Shown here: piece after piece, positions 34,004-42,922 of the stretch | How the letters are laid out: the number at the start of each line of letters is the position of its first letter | Position numbering within the stretch: position 1 is the stretch's first letter | From: Bacillota bacterium | Lineage (GTDB): Bacteria; Bacillota_I; Bacilli_A; RF39; UBA660 | DNA length: 64,000 bases | Direction of reading: 5' to 3' | Assembly: GCA_015059495.1 (NCBI GenBank) | Contig: SVAI01000001.1 | Coordinates: forward strand, 1 to 64,000 | Position numbers and translations under genes: made by a program | Notes under the pieces: model-generated | The model's database searches: none | What the model saw: the letters and a program-made list of their open reading frames with translations, nothing else | Told to the model about the DNA's origin: nothing

Positions 34004-36541
34004 ATGAAAATAGAGTGGACTAAAGAAAAAAAATTAATACTAATAATAACAGTTAGCATAATAGTTACAATATCGTCTGTATCTTTTGCATATTTTACAG
34101 CGAGTGTTTCTAGCAATTCAAACTATACAGTAATTACTTCTGGTTCAATGGAATTGCAACTAGAGGATGGCCAATTAGTAACAGCAAATAATATGCTACC
34201 AGGTCAAAGTATTAACAAAACATTTAAAGTTAAAAATATAGGTGATATTGATACAGTATATGATTTATACTTTTCTGAAATAATTAATACATTTAAAGAT
34301 AAAACAGATCTAGTATATAAACTTATTTCACCAACCGGATGTTCAAAAGAAGAAAGTATAATACCTTCTGTTGCTGGTGAAGAATCTAAAATGGTAAGTT
34401 CATGTTCAATTCAAGTAAATCAAGTACATGAATATACTTTAAATATAACTTTTAAAGATGATTCAACATTACAAGATGATAATAAGAATCAAGAATTTCA
34501 AGCAAAGATTTCAGTTAATGATGTTCAATTACATGAAGATATAGCATATGTAACAGATGTAGTGAATAAAGCAAATACTTATTATACAAATAATCAAACT
34601 AATAAATCATTATTCGGTAAGAATATTATTAATAACTTATCTATAGATTATCAAGATAATGATCAAGTAATAATAACACAAGATGGAAAAGTCGAACTAG
34701 AAATGTTAAAAAATAACAGATGCTATAGAAAAGAAGCAAATAATAATCAAATTAACATTATAGATAATGATTTATGTTCTGCCAACATAAACGGATTTGT
34801 ATCAAATAATGGTAATTTACATGTAAGCGGAACTAAATTATTAAACGAAAGAAATGAAGAGATTAGATTAGTTGGTGCGTCTGGAGGATTATTAGTATAT
34901 GATCCGATTGAAAGATCCCAGGAGTCAATTCATTCTTTAAAGATGTGGGGTGCTAATTTATTTAGATACTTTGAAAATGCTAATATAAGTTGGAGACAAC
35001 AAGATAGTTATATTAATGCACGACAAAAAAATATAGATGATGTTAAGATGGTTATTGATAATGCAATCGCAAATGATATGTATATTATTATTACATGGAG
35101 TGGTGTAAATGAAAAGGGTATGCTTTATAGTGATTATGCTGTTGATTTCTTTACAACTATAGCACAAGAATATAAAGATGTTCCAAACGTAATATATGAA
35201 ATTTGGAATGAACCTACAAATTCAAATACTTGGGCTGATGTACAAGAATATGCAAATAAATTAATACCTGCAATAAGAGAAATTGCCCCAAATTCTGTTA
35301 TATTGGTTGGCAATCCTAGTATGGATCATGATTTAGCAAGCGTTGTAAATGAGCCTCTATCATATAATAATATAATGTATACAAGTCATGTATATATGTC
35401 AGAATTAAATTATGAAAGAATTAATGATGTTAAAAATGCAATCGAAGCAGGAATACCGGTTTTTGTTACTGAATGGGGAACACAAACACACGGAACTACT
35501 AATCATAGAGATATAGTTGAACCCTTAGCGGATATATATTTAAAATTTTTAGATAAATATAATATTAGTTTTATTATGTTCTTCTATGGAACAGAACAAA
35601 ATGAAGGATCAGCACAATACGCTATCGTTAAAAGAGGCAAATGGAAAGAAACAATGCCTTTATCATTGTTAAAAGAAAATGGAATATACATGAGAAATGC
35701 TATAAATGGAAAAAGAAATGATATAAAAATGATTCAAGAAAATGCAACTAATGAAGGAGAAAAATACCGTAGTTCTGAATACAAAGATAAAATAGTTTCA
35801 ATAAAATTTAAAGATACTATTGAAATACCTGATAATGCAGTCAAAGTATGGGATTTATCTTACTTAAATGATGAATCAGTTAAAGGATATTTAACACCTG
35901 CAGAAGATGATAGGTATAATTTAGTTATTGCAGCAAATGGAACAATATATGCACCAGGATTTTCAAAAGGTTTATTCAAAGGATTAACAAATTTAAAGTC
36001 GATAGACTTTACTAATTTTTCAACAGATGGAGCAATTTCAATAGATACTATGTTTCAAAATGATAGTTCATTAACATCATTAGATTTATCATCATTTAAT
36101 ACAGATAATATAATAACAATGTATTATACATTTGCTGGATGTACAAACCTTAAAAATCTAAATCTAGATGGATGGCATCCTATCTTAGGCGGTGTAGGCG
36201 GAGCATTTAATGGATGTAGTAATCTTGAATCACTAGACTTAAATAATTTTGATGTTACAAATGCATCAACATTTGATTATTTATTTAGTTATAATACAAA
36301 ATTAAAAACTGTAAACATATCTTCATGGAATCCAACTAGCATTACAAATGTATCTGGTATGTTCCAAGGTTGTAATAACTTAGAAAAGGTTAATATGATG
36401 AACATGAATATTACGGATTCTACTAATATAACTGGTATGTTTGGAAATGTTAGAACAGCTCCAATAGTAAATGTTAAAAATGAATTTATAGCTAATAAAT
36501 TAAAAAGTAATGGGTATAATAATATCCAATTCAAATACTAA
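34004..36541 (+). CDS. Secreted GH5-type glycosidase with TasA-like N-terminus and LRR tail
   Basis: 845 residues; AGGAGA 8 bases before fixes the ATG at 34004. Signal with the SipW-type ending VSFAYFTASVSS, then a TasA/camelysin-like domain (LPGQSINKTFKVKNIGDID). The middle (about 260-570) is a glycoside hydrolase family 5 (cellulase-like) domain: LKMWGANLFRYF, IITWSGVNEKG, YEIWNEP with acid/base Glu403, MYTSHVYMS, and FVTEWGT with nucleophile Glu490. The C-terminal about 220 residues are DUF285/BspA-type leucine-rich repeats (IDFTNFSTD, LTSLDLSSFNTDNI, LESLDLNNFDVTNAS). Probably a surface enzyme acting on beta-glucan or mannan; substrate unknown. Related along the GH5 and LRR parts to the next gene. 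Confidence 0.85.
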   Translation: MKIEWTKEKKLILIITVSIIVTISSVSFAYFTASVSSNSNYTVITSGSMELQLEDGQLVTANNMLPGQSINKTFKVKNIGDIDTVYDLYFSEIINTFKDKTDLVYKLISPTGCSKEESIIPSVAGEESKMVSSCSIQVNQVHEYTLNITFKDDSTLQDDNKNQEFQAKISVNDVQLHEDIAYVTDVVNKANTYYTNNQTNKSLFGKNIINNLSIDYQDNDQVIITQDGKVELEMLKNNRCYRKEANNNQINIIDNDLCSANINGFVSNNGNLHVSGTKLLNERNEEIRLVGASGGLLVYDPIERSQESIHSLKMWGANLFRYFENANISWRQQDSYINARQKNIDDVKMVIDNAIANDMYIIITWSGVNEKGMLYSDYAVDFFTTIAQEYKDVPNVIYEIWNEPTNSNTWADVQEYANKLIPAIREIAPNSVILVGNPSMDHDLASVVNEPLSYNNIMYTSHVYMSELNYERINDVKNAIEAGIPVFVTEWGTQTHGTTNHRDIVEPLADIYLKFLDKYNISFIMFFYGTEQNEGSAQYAIVKRGKWKETMPLSLLKENGIYMRNAINGKRNDIKMIQENATNEGEKYRSSEYKDKIVSIKFKDTIEIPDNAVKVWDLSYLNDESVKGYLTPAEDDRYNLVIAANGTIYAPGFSKGLFKGLTNLKSIDFTNFSTDGAISIDTMFQNDSSLTSLDLSSFNTDNIITMYYTFAGCTNLKNLNLDGWHPILGGVGGAFNGCSNLESLDLNNFDVTNASTFDYLFSYNTKLKTVNISSWNPTSITNVSGMFQGCNNLEKVNMMNMNITDSTNITGMFGNVRTAPIVNVKNEFIANKLKSNGYNNIQFKY

Positions 36542-36567
36542 TTAAAATAGATACAGCATATTATAAT

Positions 36568-36617
36568 CAATATAATTAAATTTAAAAATTAAAAAGATGA
36601 ATAATCATCTTTTTTTA
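36568..36617 (+). pseudogene. Short second remnant of the der 3' end with terminator
   Basis: About 45 bases closely resembling the last codons of der and its terminator (ATAATTAAATTTAAAAA..., GATGAATAATCATC, T run) with a few changes. It now serves as terminator of the first GH5 gene. It suggests the duplicated unit once extended here too. Confidence 0.65.
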
Positions 36618-36659
36618 TTATCTAAATATGTTATAATTATTTAAAGTAGAGGATAGTAT

Positions 36660-39170
36660 ATGAAGAGAGTAAATAAAAAAATAATAATATTGTTATCATT
36701 GATAGTACTTGCTATACCAGTTATAGTTAAGTTTTCATATGCCTTAAATAACGATTTAAGATCAGAGGAATATGAAATAAAAGATAATAAAATATATGCT
36801 GTACCAACAACATATAACTATAGAGTAGAAGAACTATTAAGTAAAATAGATAGTGATAAGGAATTAAAAATATATAACTCTAATAATGAAGAATTACAAA
36901 GAGGAGATAATGTATATACTGGTTGTAAATTAACTACAGATGATACAACATATGACATTATAGTACTAGGAGATGTAATAGGAGATGGACTTATTCAAAT
37001 AGGTGATGTAGCATCTTTATACAATTATTATAGAGGCAATAAATCATTAAGTGATGAATCAATAGCATCAGGTAAACTATTAGGTAATGAAAATATTTCT
37101 ATAGGTGATATAGCTAAACTATATAATTATTACAAAGGAAACAAAGCATTTAGTTATTATAATCAAGACATGATTTATGTTGATGATGTAGTAAGTAAAA
37201 CTAAGAATTATATAAGTAGTGATAATAAAGTAAATAATACTAATATAATGGATAAATTAAATATTAATGAGTATAGTTACAATAATCAAGTAATTATTAA
37301 TAATAATGATCAAATAGAACTTAAAATAAGCAGAAGCAATAAATGTTATAGAAAAGAAGCTTCTCAAAAAGAAATAGTAGAAATAGATGAAGATTTATGT
37401 GGAGCAGATATTAATGGTTTTGTATCTAATAATGGTGCATTACATGTTAGTGGTACTAAACTAATGAATGAAAGAAATGAAGAAATAAGATTAGTAGGTG
37501 CGTCATCTACAGACTTCGGATTTGAAGAAATACAAAGATCTAGAAAATCATATAATACATTAAAAATGTGGGGAGCTAATACAACAAGATTCTTTGTTAA
37601 TGCAAATGAATCATGGGTAATAAGTTATAGTAGAGAGCCAGAACAAATATTAGAAAAACTAGATAAAGTAATAGAGGATGTAGAAGCAAACGATATGTAC
37701 TTAGTAATATCATGGAGCGGAGTAAAAGCACAAGGTTTAACTTATGCTGACCTAGCAGAAGATTTCTTTACTAAAGTAGCTGAAAAATATCCAAATGATC
37801 CACATTTAATATATGAAATATGGAATGAACCAGAAAGTTCAAATACATGGGATCAAATAACAGAGTATGCTAATCAATTAATACCAGCAATTAGAGCAAA
37901 ATCACCAAATTCAATTATTATAGTAGGTACTCCATCATGGGATGCAAAACTTTCCGTAGTTATTGATAATCAACTACCATATAACAATATAATGTATGCG
38001 CATCACATGTACATGTCATCATTTGAAAAGAATAGACTTACAGATGTAGAAAATGCACTAAAAGCAGGTGTTCCAGTATTTGTATCTGAATGGGGTACAG
38101 AAACAACTGAAAAGAATGGTAAATCACTAGTAAAACCTTTAGCAGAAGCTTATGTAAGTTTCTTAGATAAATATAATTTAAGTCATATAATGTTTATGTA
38201 TGGTAACCATAATAATTCTAACTATACACACTTTAGCATTTATAATGGTTCTTGGAATGAAAAATTACCAAAAGAAAATTTAACTGATAATGGTTTATTT
38301 ATGAGAAATATAATTAGTGGCCAAAGAAATTTTGAAACAGCTATTATGGATGAAAATTCAGAATCAACAGGTATATATTATAGAAGTGAAGAATATAAAG
38401 ATAAGATAGTATCCATTGAATTTAAAAATACTATAAATATTCCAGATGATGCAGTTAAAGTTTGGGATTTATCAATGATTCAAGATGGTAAGATTAAAGG
38501 ATACTTAGAAAATACAGATGTAGATAATGAATATAAATTAACTATAGCAGCAAACGGAGAAGTATTTGCAACAAAGAATGCAGCATATTCATTTGCTAAT
38601 CTTACAAACTTAAAAACAATAGACTTTACTAACTTTAGTACTGATTATATGGTTTCAATGTCTAGTATGTTTAGTGGTGATAGTTCATTACAAACTTTAG
38701 ATTTATCAACATTTAATACTGATAATCTACAACACATGTGGAATACATTCTATGGATGTACTAATCTAGAATCTATAAATTTTGATAATTGGCATCCTAA
38801 CTTAACAGGTATGGGAACAACATTCTATAATTGTAAAAACTTAGAATATCTAGATTTAAGAGGATTTAATGTAGATAAAGTTAAATCATTTAATAATATT
38901 TTCATGGGTGCAGAAAAACTAAAAGAAGTAAATATGTCAACATGGAATCCAACTACAGTAGAATCCATAAAAGGTACATTTGCTTGGTGTCCTGTACTAG
39001 AAAAAATAGATATATCCAACATGAATATTACATCATCAACTGAAATGGAAAATTTATTCTATCATTCTAATAGTGGAATAGAAGTTAAAGTTAAAAATGA
39101 AGATGTAGCAAATGCAATAAATAATGGATATGCTACAAATAATAATTATATATATACATTAAGTAGATAA
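36660..39170 (+). CDS. Secreted GH5-type glycosidase with dockerin-like domain and LRR tail
   Basis: 836 residues. An N-terminal signal or anchor helix (IIILLSLIVLAIPVIVKFSYA) is followed at about residues 100-165 by two dockerin-like repeats: GDVIGDGLIQIGDVASLYNY and LLGNENISIGDIAKLYNY. The first has the calcium-loop pattern DxxGDGxIxIxD; the second is degenerate. Then comes a GH5 domain related to the previous protein: LKMWGANTTRFF, SWSGVKAQG, YEIWNEP (Glu390), MYAHHMYMS, FVSEWGT (Glu477). DUF285 leucine-rich repeats end the protein. The dockerin suggests docking to a cohesin scaffold; no cohesin is in the window. GAGGAT precedes the ATG. Confidence 0.85.
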   Translation: MKRVNKKIIILLSLIVLAIPVIVKFSYALNNDLRSEEYEIKDNKIYAVPTTYNYRVEELLSKIDSDKELKIYNSNNEELQRGDNVYTGCKLTTDDTTYDIIVLGDVIGDGLIQIGDVASLYNYYRGNKSLSDESIASGKLLGNENISIGDIAKLYNYYKGNKAFSYYNQDMIYVDDVVSKTKNYISSDNKVNNTNIMDKLNINEYSYNNQVIINNNDQIELKISRSNKCYRKEASQKEIVEIDEDLCGADINGFVSNNGALHVSGTKLMNERNEEIRLVGASSTDFGFEEIQRSRKSYNTLKMWGANTTRFFVNANESWVISYSREPEQILEKLDKVIEDVEANDMYLVISWSGVKAQGLTYADLAEDFFTKVAEKYPNDPHLIYEIWNEPESSNTWDQITEYANQLIPAIRAKSPNSIIIVGTPSWDAKLSVVIDNQLPYNNIMYAHHMYMSSFEKNRLTDVENALKAGVPVFVSEWGTETTEKNGKSLVKPLAEAYVSFLDKYNLSHIMFMYGNHNNSNYTHFSIYNGSWNEKLPKENLTDNGLFMRNIISGQRNFETAIMDENSESTGIYYRSEEYKDKIVSIEFKNTINIPDDAVKVWDLSMIQDGKIKGYLENTDVDNEYKLTIAANGEVFATKNAAYSFANLTNLKTIDFTNFSTDYMVSMSSMFSGDSSLQTLDLSTFNTDNLQHMWNTFYGCTNLESINFDNWHPNLTGMGTTFYNCKNLEYLDLRGFNVDKVKSFNNIFMGAEKLKEVNMSTWNPTTVESIKGTFAWCPVLEKIDISNMNITSSTEMENLFYHSNSGIEVKVKNEDVANAINNGYATNNNYIYTLSR

Positions 39171-39190
39171 TTAATTATCTACTTTTTTCT
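39161..39190 (+). terminator. Terminator after the second GH5 gene
   Basis: AAGTAGATAATT pairs directly with AATTATCTACTT at the stop codon, then a T run. Confidence 0.85.
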
Positions 39191-39197
39191 TTTTATT

Positions 39198-39206
39198 CAT
39201 ATATTA
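39198..39206 (+). promoter_or_regulatory. Possible SigK-type -10 box before spoVIF
   Basis: CATATATTA fits CATAnnnTA. An AC at 39181 is at about the right distance for a SigK -35 but lies in the upstream terminator. spoVIF is SigK-dependent in Bacillus, which makes this plausible, though AT-rich DNA gives chance hits. Confidence 0.35.
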
Positions 39207-39221
39207 TTTATAGGTGATTAT

Positions 39222-39458
39222 ATGAATGATGATTTATTTAATAAAATAGAAAAGAAAACTAATGTAAAAAAAGAAACTATAATAGATTTAGCTAATGAAC
39301 TTCAAAATGGTAATATGAAAAATGAAAATACTTTAAGAAAAGTAATTCAAACTTTATCAAGCATAACGGGTAAAGAAGTATCTAAAGATAGAGAAGATAA
39401 AATAATAAATACTATTATTAATGATAAAGTACCAAAGAATATAGATAAAATGTTTTAG
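39222..39458 (+). CDS. spoVIF: Stage VI sporulation protein F-like (SpoVIF)
   Basis: 78 residues. The sequence FNKIEKKTNVKKETIIDLAN, then LRKVIQTLSSITGKEVSKDR and KVPKNIDKMF follow the pattern of SpoVIF/YjcC, a late mother-cell protein needed for coat assembly and spore resistance. ATAGGTGATTAT precedes the ATG. It sits between the second GH5 gene and a GNAT gene and has no neighbours of the same pathway, but adds to spoIVA and the YjcZ-like peptide as evidence of a sporulation programme. Confidence 0.82.
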   Translation: MNDDLFNKIEKKTNVKKETIIDLANELQNGNMKNENTLRKVIQTLSSITGKEVSKDREDKIINTIINDKVPKNIDKMF

Positions 39459-39488
39459 ATGTAGTATAATTAATGCAGGTGATAGTAA

Positions 39489-39923
39489 ATGTATAGAACT
39501 GCAAATATACAAGATGCTAGCAAACTTGATAAATTATTAACTAAATTAATTGATGATGAAAGACAATATGATCCAAGTGTAGAACATATTAATGTAAGAG
39601 ATTTCTATATCAATTATATTGAAGATGATACTAAGTATATTTATTTATATGAAGAAGATAATAATATAGTAGGGTATATCTATTTAATTAAAGATGATGA
39701 TCATATTAAAATAGATGCACTATATGTAGAAGAACTATATAGAAATAAAAAAGTAGCAACAACATTACTTAATGAAGCAATAGATTATGCTAAAGTTAAT
39801 AATATTAAATATATTACTGTCAATGTTTTAGAAAATAATATTAAAGCTAAAAGTTTATATAATAAATACTTTAAATTAAATAAAAAAGAAGGTATTAAAG
39901 AAGAGTTAATATTATATATATAA
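39489..39923 (+). CDS. GNAT-family N-acetyltransferase
   Basis: 144 residues. MYRTANIQDASKLDKLLTKL opens the fold; NIVGYIYLIKDDDHIKIDALYV is the central strand pair and ELYRNKKVATTLLNEAIDYA the acetyl-CoA binding loop (R/Q-x-x-G/A form slightly altered to RNKKVA). ITVNVLENNIKAKSLYNKYF is the usual C-terminal part. AGGTGATAGTAA precedes the ATG. The substrate cannot be told; both protein and small-molecule acetyltransferases look like this. Confidence 0.88.
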   Translation: MYRTANIQDASKLDKLLTKLIDDERQYDPSVEHINVRDFYINYIEDDTKYIYLYEEDNNIVGYIYLIKDDDHIKIDALYVEELYRNKKVATTLLNEAIDYAKVNNIKYITVNVLENNIKAKSLYNKYFKLNKKEGIKEELILYI

Positions 39924-39946
39924 ATAGTACTTATGTACTATTTTTT
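39924..39946 (+). terminator. Terminator after the GNAT gene
   Basis: ATAGTAC pairs with GTACTAT around TTAT, then six T. Confidence 0.82.
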
Positions 39947-39952
39947 ATTGAC

Positions 39953-39981
39953 TTTACAAAACAAGTAAAAAACGATAAAAT
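39953..39981 (+). promoter_or_regulatory. Promoter of the glycosyltransferase gene at 40019
   Basis: TTTACA at 39953, a 17-base spacer and TAAAAT at 39976, placed between the GNAT terminator and the AAGGAG site before 40019. Confidence 0.6.
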
Positions 39982-40018
39982 ATATATACAATATTTAATA
40001 AAGAAGGAGTTATCTTTT

Positions 40019-41254
40019 ATGGTACAAGTTATATATTACATATTTTTTTCAATAACTTTATTCTATGGATTATACTATGCATTTACTAGTATTTTTGCTT
40101 TTATAAAACCTAGAAAGTTTAGAATTAAACCAAGTTTACCAAAACATAAATTTGCAGTTATTATTCCTGCTAGAAATGAAGCTGACGTTGTAGGTCACTT
40201 AGTTGAATCATTACTTCAAAGTAATTATCCTAAGAATCTATATGATGTTTATGTAGCAGTTAATAATACAACAGATAACTCTGCTGAAGTAGCAAAAAAA
40301 GCTGGGGCTAAAGTTATTGATGTTAAAGTAAAAGTTAAATCTAAAGGTGAAGTATTAAGATATGTTTTTGATAAATTAAAAAAAGATAAAACTATTGATG
40401 CTTATCTTATCTTTGATGCTGATAATGTTGTACATTCAGACTTCTTAAGTAGAATGAATGATGCCTATGAAGCAGGTTATAGAGTAGCTCAAGGATTTAG
40501 AGATTCTAAAAACATTACTGATAACTGGATATCTGGTTCTACATCATTATTCTATTACATGCAAAACTTTTTCTGGAATAGAGCAAGAATGACTTTAGGT
40601 ACTTCTGCATCTATTAATGGTACAGGTTTTTATGTAGCAAAAGAAATAATTGATGAAGAAGGATTCGATACTAAAACATTAACTGAAGACATTGAATACA
40701 CTGCTCAAAGAGCATTAAAAGATGAACCAATTGCCTTTGTTGAAAGTGCAATTACATATGATGAACAACCAGTAGCATTTAACGCATCATGGAAACAAAG
40801 AAAAAGATGGTCAGTTGGTTGTCTACAATGTCTAAGATTATATTGGAAAGATTTACTAAAGCATTTTATTAAAACTGGTAACTCATCAGCATTTGATATG
40901 TTTATGAATTTTGTTGCACCAGTAATTCAAGTAATTTGTTTAATTGAATTTATCGCATTAATTATATTTAGAATATTTAATATTCAATTATATGATATAT
41001 TTTCAACACTATTCTCTAGTGGAGTACTATTCTTAGTACTAACATATATTACAGGTATTATTACATCAATCTTTGTTGTTAAATATAACAAGAGAAAATC
41101 AAGAAGTGTAATATCTGCTATTGCATTATTTGCAGTATTCATTCTTACATGGGTTCCTATTAATGTTATTTGCTTATTCAAAAAAGATATGAAATGGGAA
41201 GCAATTAAACATAAAAGAGGAGTATCAGCAACTGATATTGGAAGTGCTAAATAA
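40019..41254 (+). CDS. Membrane glycosyltransferase family 2, processive type
   Basis: 411 residues. An N-terminal helix, a cytoplasmic GT-A domain and three C-terminal helices. Catalytic motifs: FAVIIPARNEADVV (nucleotide binding), YLIFDADN (DxD equivalent), TEDIEY (catalytic Asp) and QRKRWSVG (QxxRW, typical of processive enzymes such as hyaluronan, poly-N-acetylglucosamine or cellulose synthases). It probably builds a surface polysaccharide or glycolipid. GAAGGAG precedes the ATG. The stop overlaps the start of the next ORF by one base. Confidence 0.92.
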   Translation: MVQVIYYIFFSITLFYGLYYAFTSIFAFIKPRKFRIKPSLPKHKFAVIIPARNEADVVGHLVESLLQSNYPKNLYDVYVAVNNTTDNSAEVAKKAGAKVIDVKVKVKSKGEVLRYVFDKLKKDKTIDAYLIFDADNVVHSDFLSRMNDAYEAGYRVAQGFRDSKNITDNWISGSTSLFYYMQNFFWNRARMTLGTSASINGTGFYVAKEIIDEEGFDTKTLTEDIEYTAQRALKDEPIAFVESAITYDEQPVAFNASWKQRKRWSVGCLQCLRLYWKDLLKHFIKTGNSSAFDMFMNFVAPVIQVICLIEFIALIIFRIFNIQLYDIFSTLFSSGVLFLVLTYITGIITSIFVVKYNKRKSRSVISAIALFAVFILTWVPINVICLFKKDMKWEAIKHKRGVSATDIGSAK

Positions 41255-41490
41255 TGGAAGAAGAATTCTTAATTAAAACTAAAAATAATTTACTTATAAG
41301 TCAAAAGGATAAAGAAACATTAAAATATTATGGAATAGATGTTGATAACTATAAGACTTTAAATGAATTATTATATGCAATAGATAATATACTAGATAAT
41401 GAAGATTTAGATAGTGATGAAGAAGAAGAACTAGATTATATTGCAAATACACTACAAGAAAGAAACTATTATTTAAACTTCAATAAATAA
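41254..41490 (+). CDS. Small acidic protein coupled to the glycosyltransferase
   Basis: 78 residues, very acidic (DNEDLDSDEEEELDYI), predicted helical, no membrane segment. The start codon overlaps the stop of the glycosyltransferase gene, so translation is coupled, and it may act with it. I do not recognise the family. Confidence 0.72.
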   Translation: MEEEFLIKTKNNLLISQKDKETLKYYGIDVDNYKTLNELLYAIDNILDNEDLDSDEEEELDYIANTLQERNYYLNFNK

Positions 41491-41564
41491 TAGTTTTTAA
41501 CTTGCAAGAAAAAAGATTTTATAATAAAATATAACCTGTTCGATGAAAAGAGGCTAATTTGTAT

Positions 41565-42854
41565 ATGGCAAATACTAAAAAGAAAAAGAGTACATCTAAA
41601 AGAAAGAGTACTACCACAAGAAAGAGTAGTACCACAAAAAAGAAAACTACTACTAAACCTAGTGGTGTTTCATCAACTAAAAAGAGTACTACAACTAAAA
41701 AGAAAACTACTTCAACTAAAAATAAAAAAAGCACTGCAAGTATAGAACAAGCATTAGTTGAAACAGAGGTAACAAGAAAAATAGATGCTGTTAAAGATGA
41801 AGTAGAGTTACCTAAGAAAAAAGCACAAACAAGAGAAATATCTAAAAATAAAAATGTAGCTAATAAAGTAGTTCAAGAAGAAAAATTTACTGGTGTTAAG
41901 ACTGCACAAAAACAAATCAAAGGAAAAAGAAAGAACAAAGAGAATTTAATAACATTAATTAAATCTCATCCATTCTTACAAAAATTAAGTAGACTAAAAA
42001 GAAAGATTAAAATATATGGTATTACAAGTGTTATACCTAAAAAATATTTAATTGTATCTTCATTCTTAATTCTATTTATGATTGTTATTCCAATCGCAGT
42101 ATACTTTTATCAAGAACCAGGAATAAAAATAGATTTAACTTCTGTACAAGAAGATATAGATACTTTAAAAACTTTATCACTTAATTTAGATAATATTGAT
42201 GAAATAGTTAACAATCAAAATTATTTTAACACAATGAAAAATTATGATAGATATGATTTTGATTCAGTATTTAAACTTAATAGTGATTATGTAAGTGATT
42301 TTGTAATTAAATATAGTGAATCTAAAAAACAATTACTATTTATTATAAAACCAACTAATAATAACTATGATAACGTTATAAGTACAATGAATGCTTTCTT
42401 AAAAGAAAATAAAATTAATGTAACACCATTTGATTATGATGGATACATAATTTATATTAAATCTAAATCAAAAGAGAGTGATACTCTAGTTAAGAGTAAA
42501 ATAATGCAATCTACAATTAATGTATTTGATTTATTATTAGATCTTAAAAAAGATGATATATCATCAACTTTAAATATTCCAAGTAATTTATATACTGAAG
42601 CAGTAATTAAAGTAGCTAGATTAAAATCAGATACAACAGGTTATGCTATTATAAAACCATCAAGCTTACATGCTAAAAATAAAATAATGTCATTAATGAA
42701 TGATTACTATAAATCATTAGAAGATAAATGGAAAGATGATAGTGATAATCTAGAACTAATAAAAAATAGATACTTTGAAGAATATGATGGATATCTAATC
42801 TACATAGTATCTAATAACAACAAATTAGTAATGGAATTAATTAAAAGTAAATAA
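41565..42854 (+). CDS. Membrane protein with Lys/Ser/Thr-rich cytoplasmic tail
   Basis: 429 residues. The first about 50 are low-complexity Lys/Ser/Thr (KKKSTSKRKSTTTRKSSTTK, KKTTSTKNKK), strongly basic and probably able to bind nucleic acid or acidic polymers. One membrane helix follows at about residue 175 (YLIVSSFLILFMIVIPIAVYF); the outer 240 residues hold two similar-looking alpha/beta halves ending in YDGYIIYIKS and YDGYLIYIVS, which suggests an internal duplication. AAGAGG lies 11 bases before the ATG; a TTG at 41559 is an alternative. Function unknown. A terminator follows. Confidence 0.75.
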   Translation: MANTKKKKSTSKRKSTTTRKSSTTKKKTTTKPSGVSSTKKSTTTKKKTTSTKNKKSTASIEQALVETEVTRKIDAVKDEVELPKKKAQTREISKNKNVANKVVQEEKFTGVKTAQKQIKGKRKNKENLITLIKSHPFLQKLSRLKRKIKIYGITSVIPKKYLIVSSFLILFMIVIPIAVYFYQEPGIKIDLTSVQEDIDTLKTLSLNLDNIDEIVNNQNYFNTMKNYDRYDFDSVFKLNSDYVSDFVIKYSESKKQLLFIIKPTNNNYDNVISTMNAFLKENKINVTPFDYDGYIIYIKSKSKESDTLVKSKIMQSTINVFDLLLDLKKDDISSTLNIPSNLYTEAVIKVARLKSDTTGYAIIKPSSLHAKNKIMSLMNDYYKSLEDKWKDDSDNLELIKNRYFEEYDGYLIYIVSNNNKLVMELIKSK

Positions 42855-42878
42855 GGCTATTAAATAGCCTTATTTTTA
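42849..42878 (+). terminator. Terminator after the 41565 gene
   Basis: ATAAGGCTAT pairs with ATAGCCTTAT around TAA, then a T-rich run. It overlaps the stop codon. Confidence 0.88.
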
Positions 42879-42883
42879 TTAAC

Positions 42884-42910
42884 GAAAAAAGAGAGATATA
42901 AATCTCTCTT
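42884..42910 (-). terminator. Terminator of tRNA-Asn
   Basis: On the minus strand AAGAGAGAT pairs with ATCTCTCTT around TTAT, followed by a T run, 13 bases after the tRNA CCA end. Confidence 0.85.
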
Positions 42911-42922
42911 AATGTACTAAAA

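Noticed and set aside
41519-41734. Leu/Phe/Val-rich minus-strand ORF resembling a membrane protein.
   Set aside because: It is the complement of the Lys/Ser/Thr-rich codon repeats in the 41565 gene.
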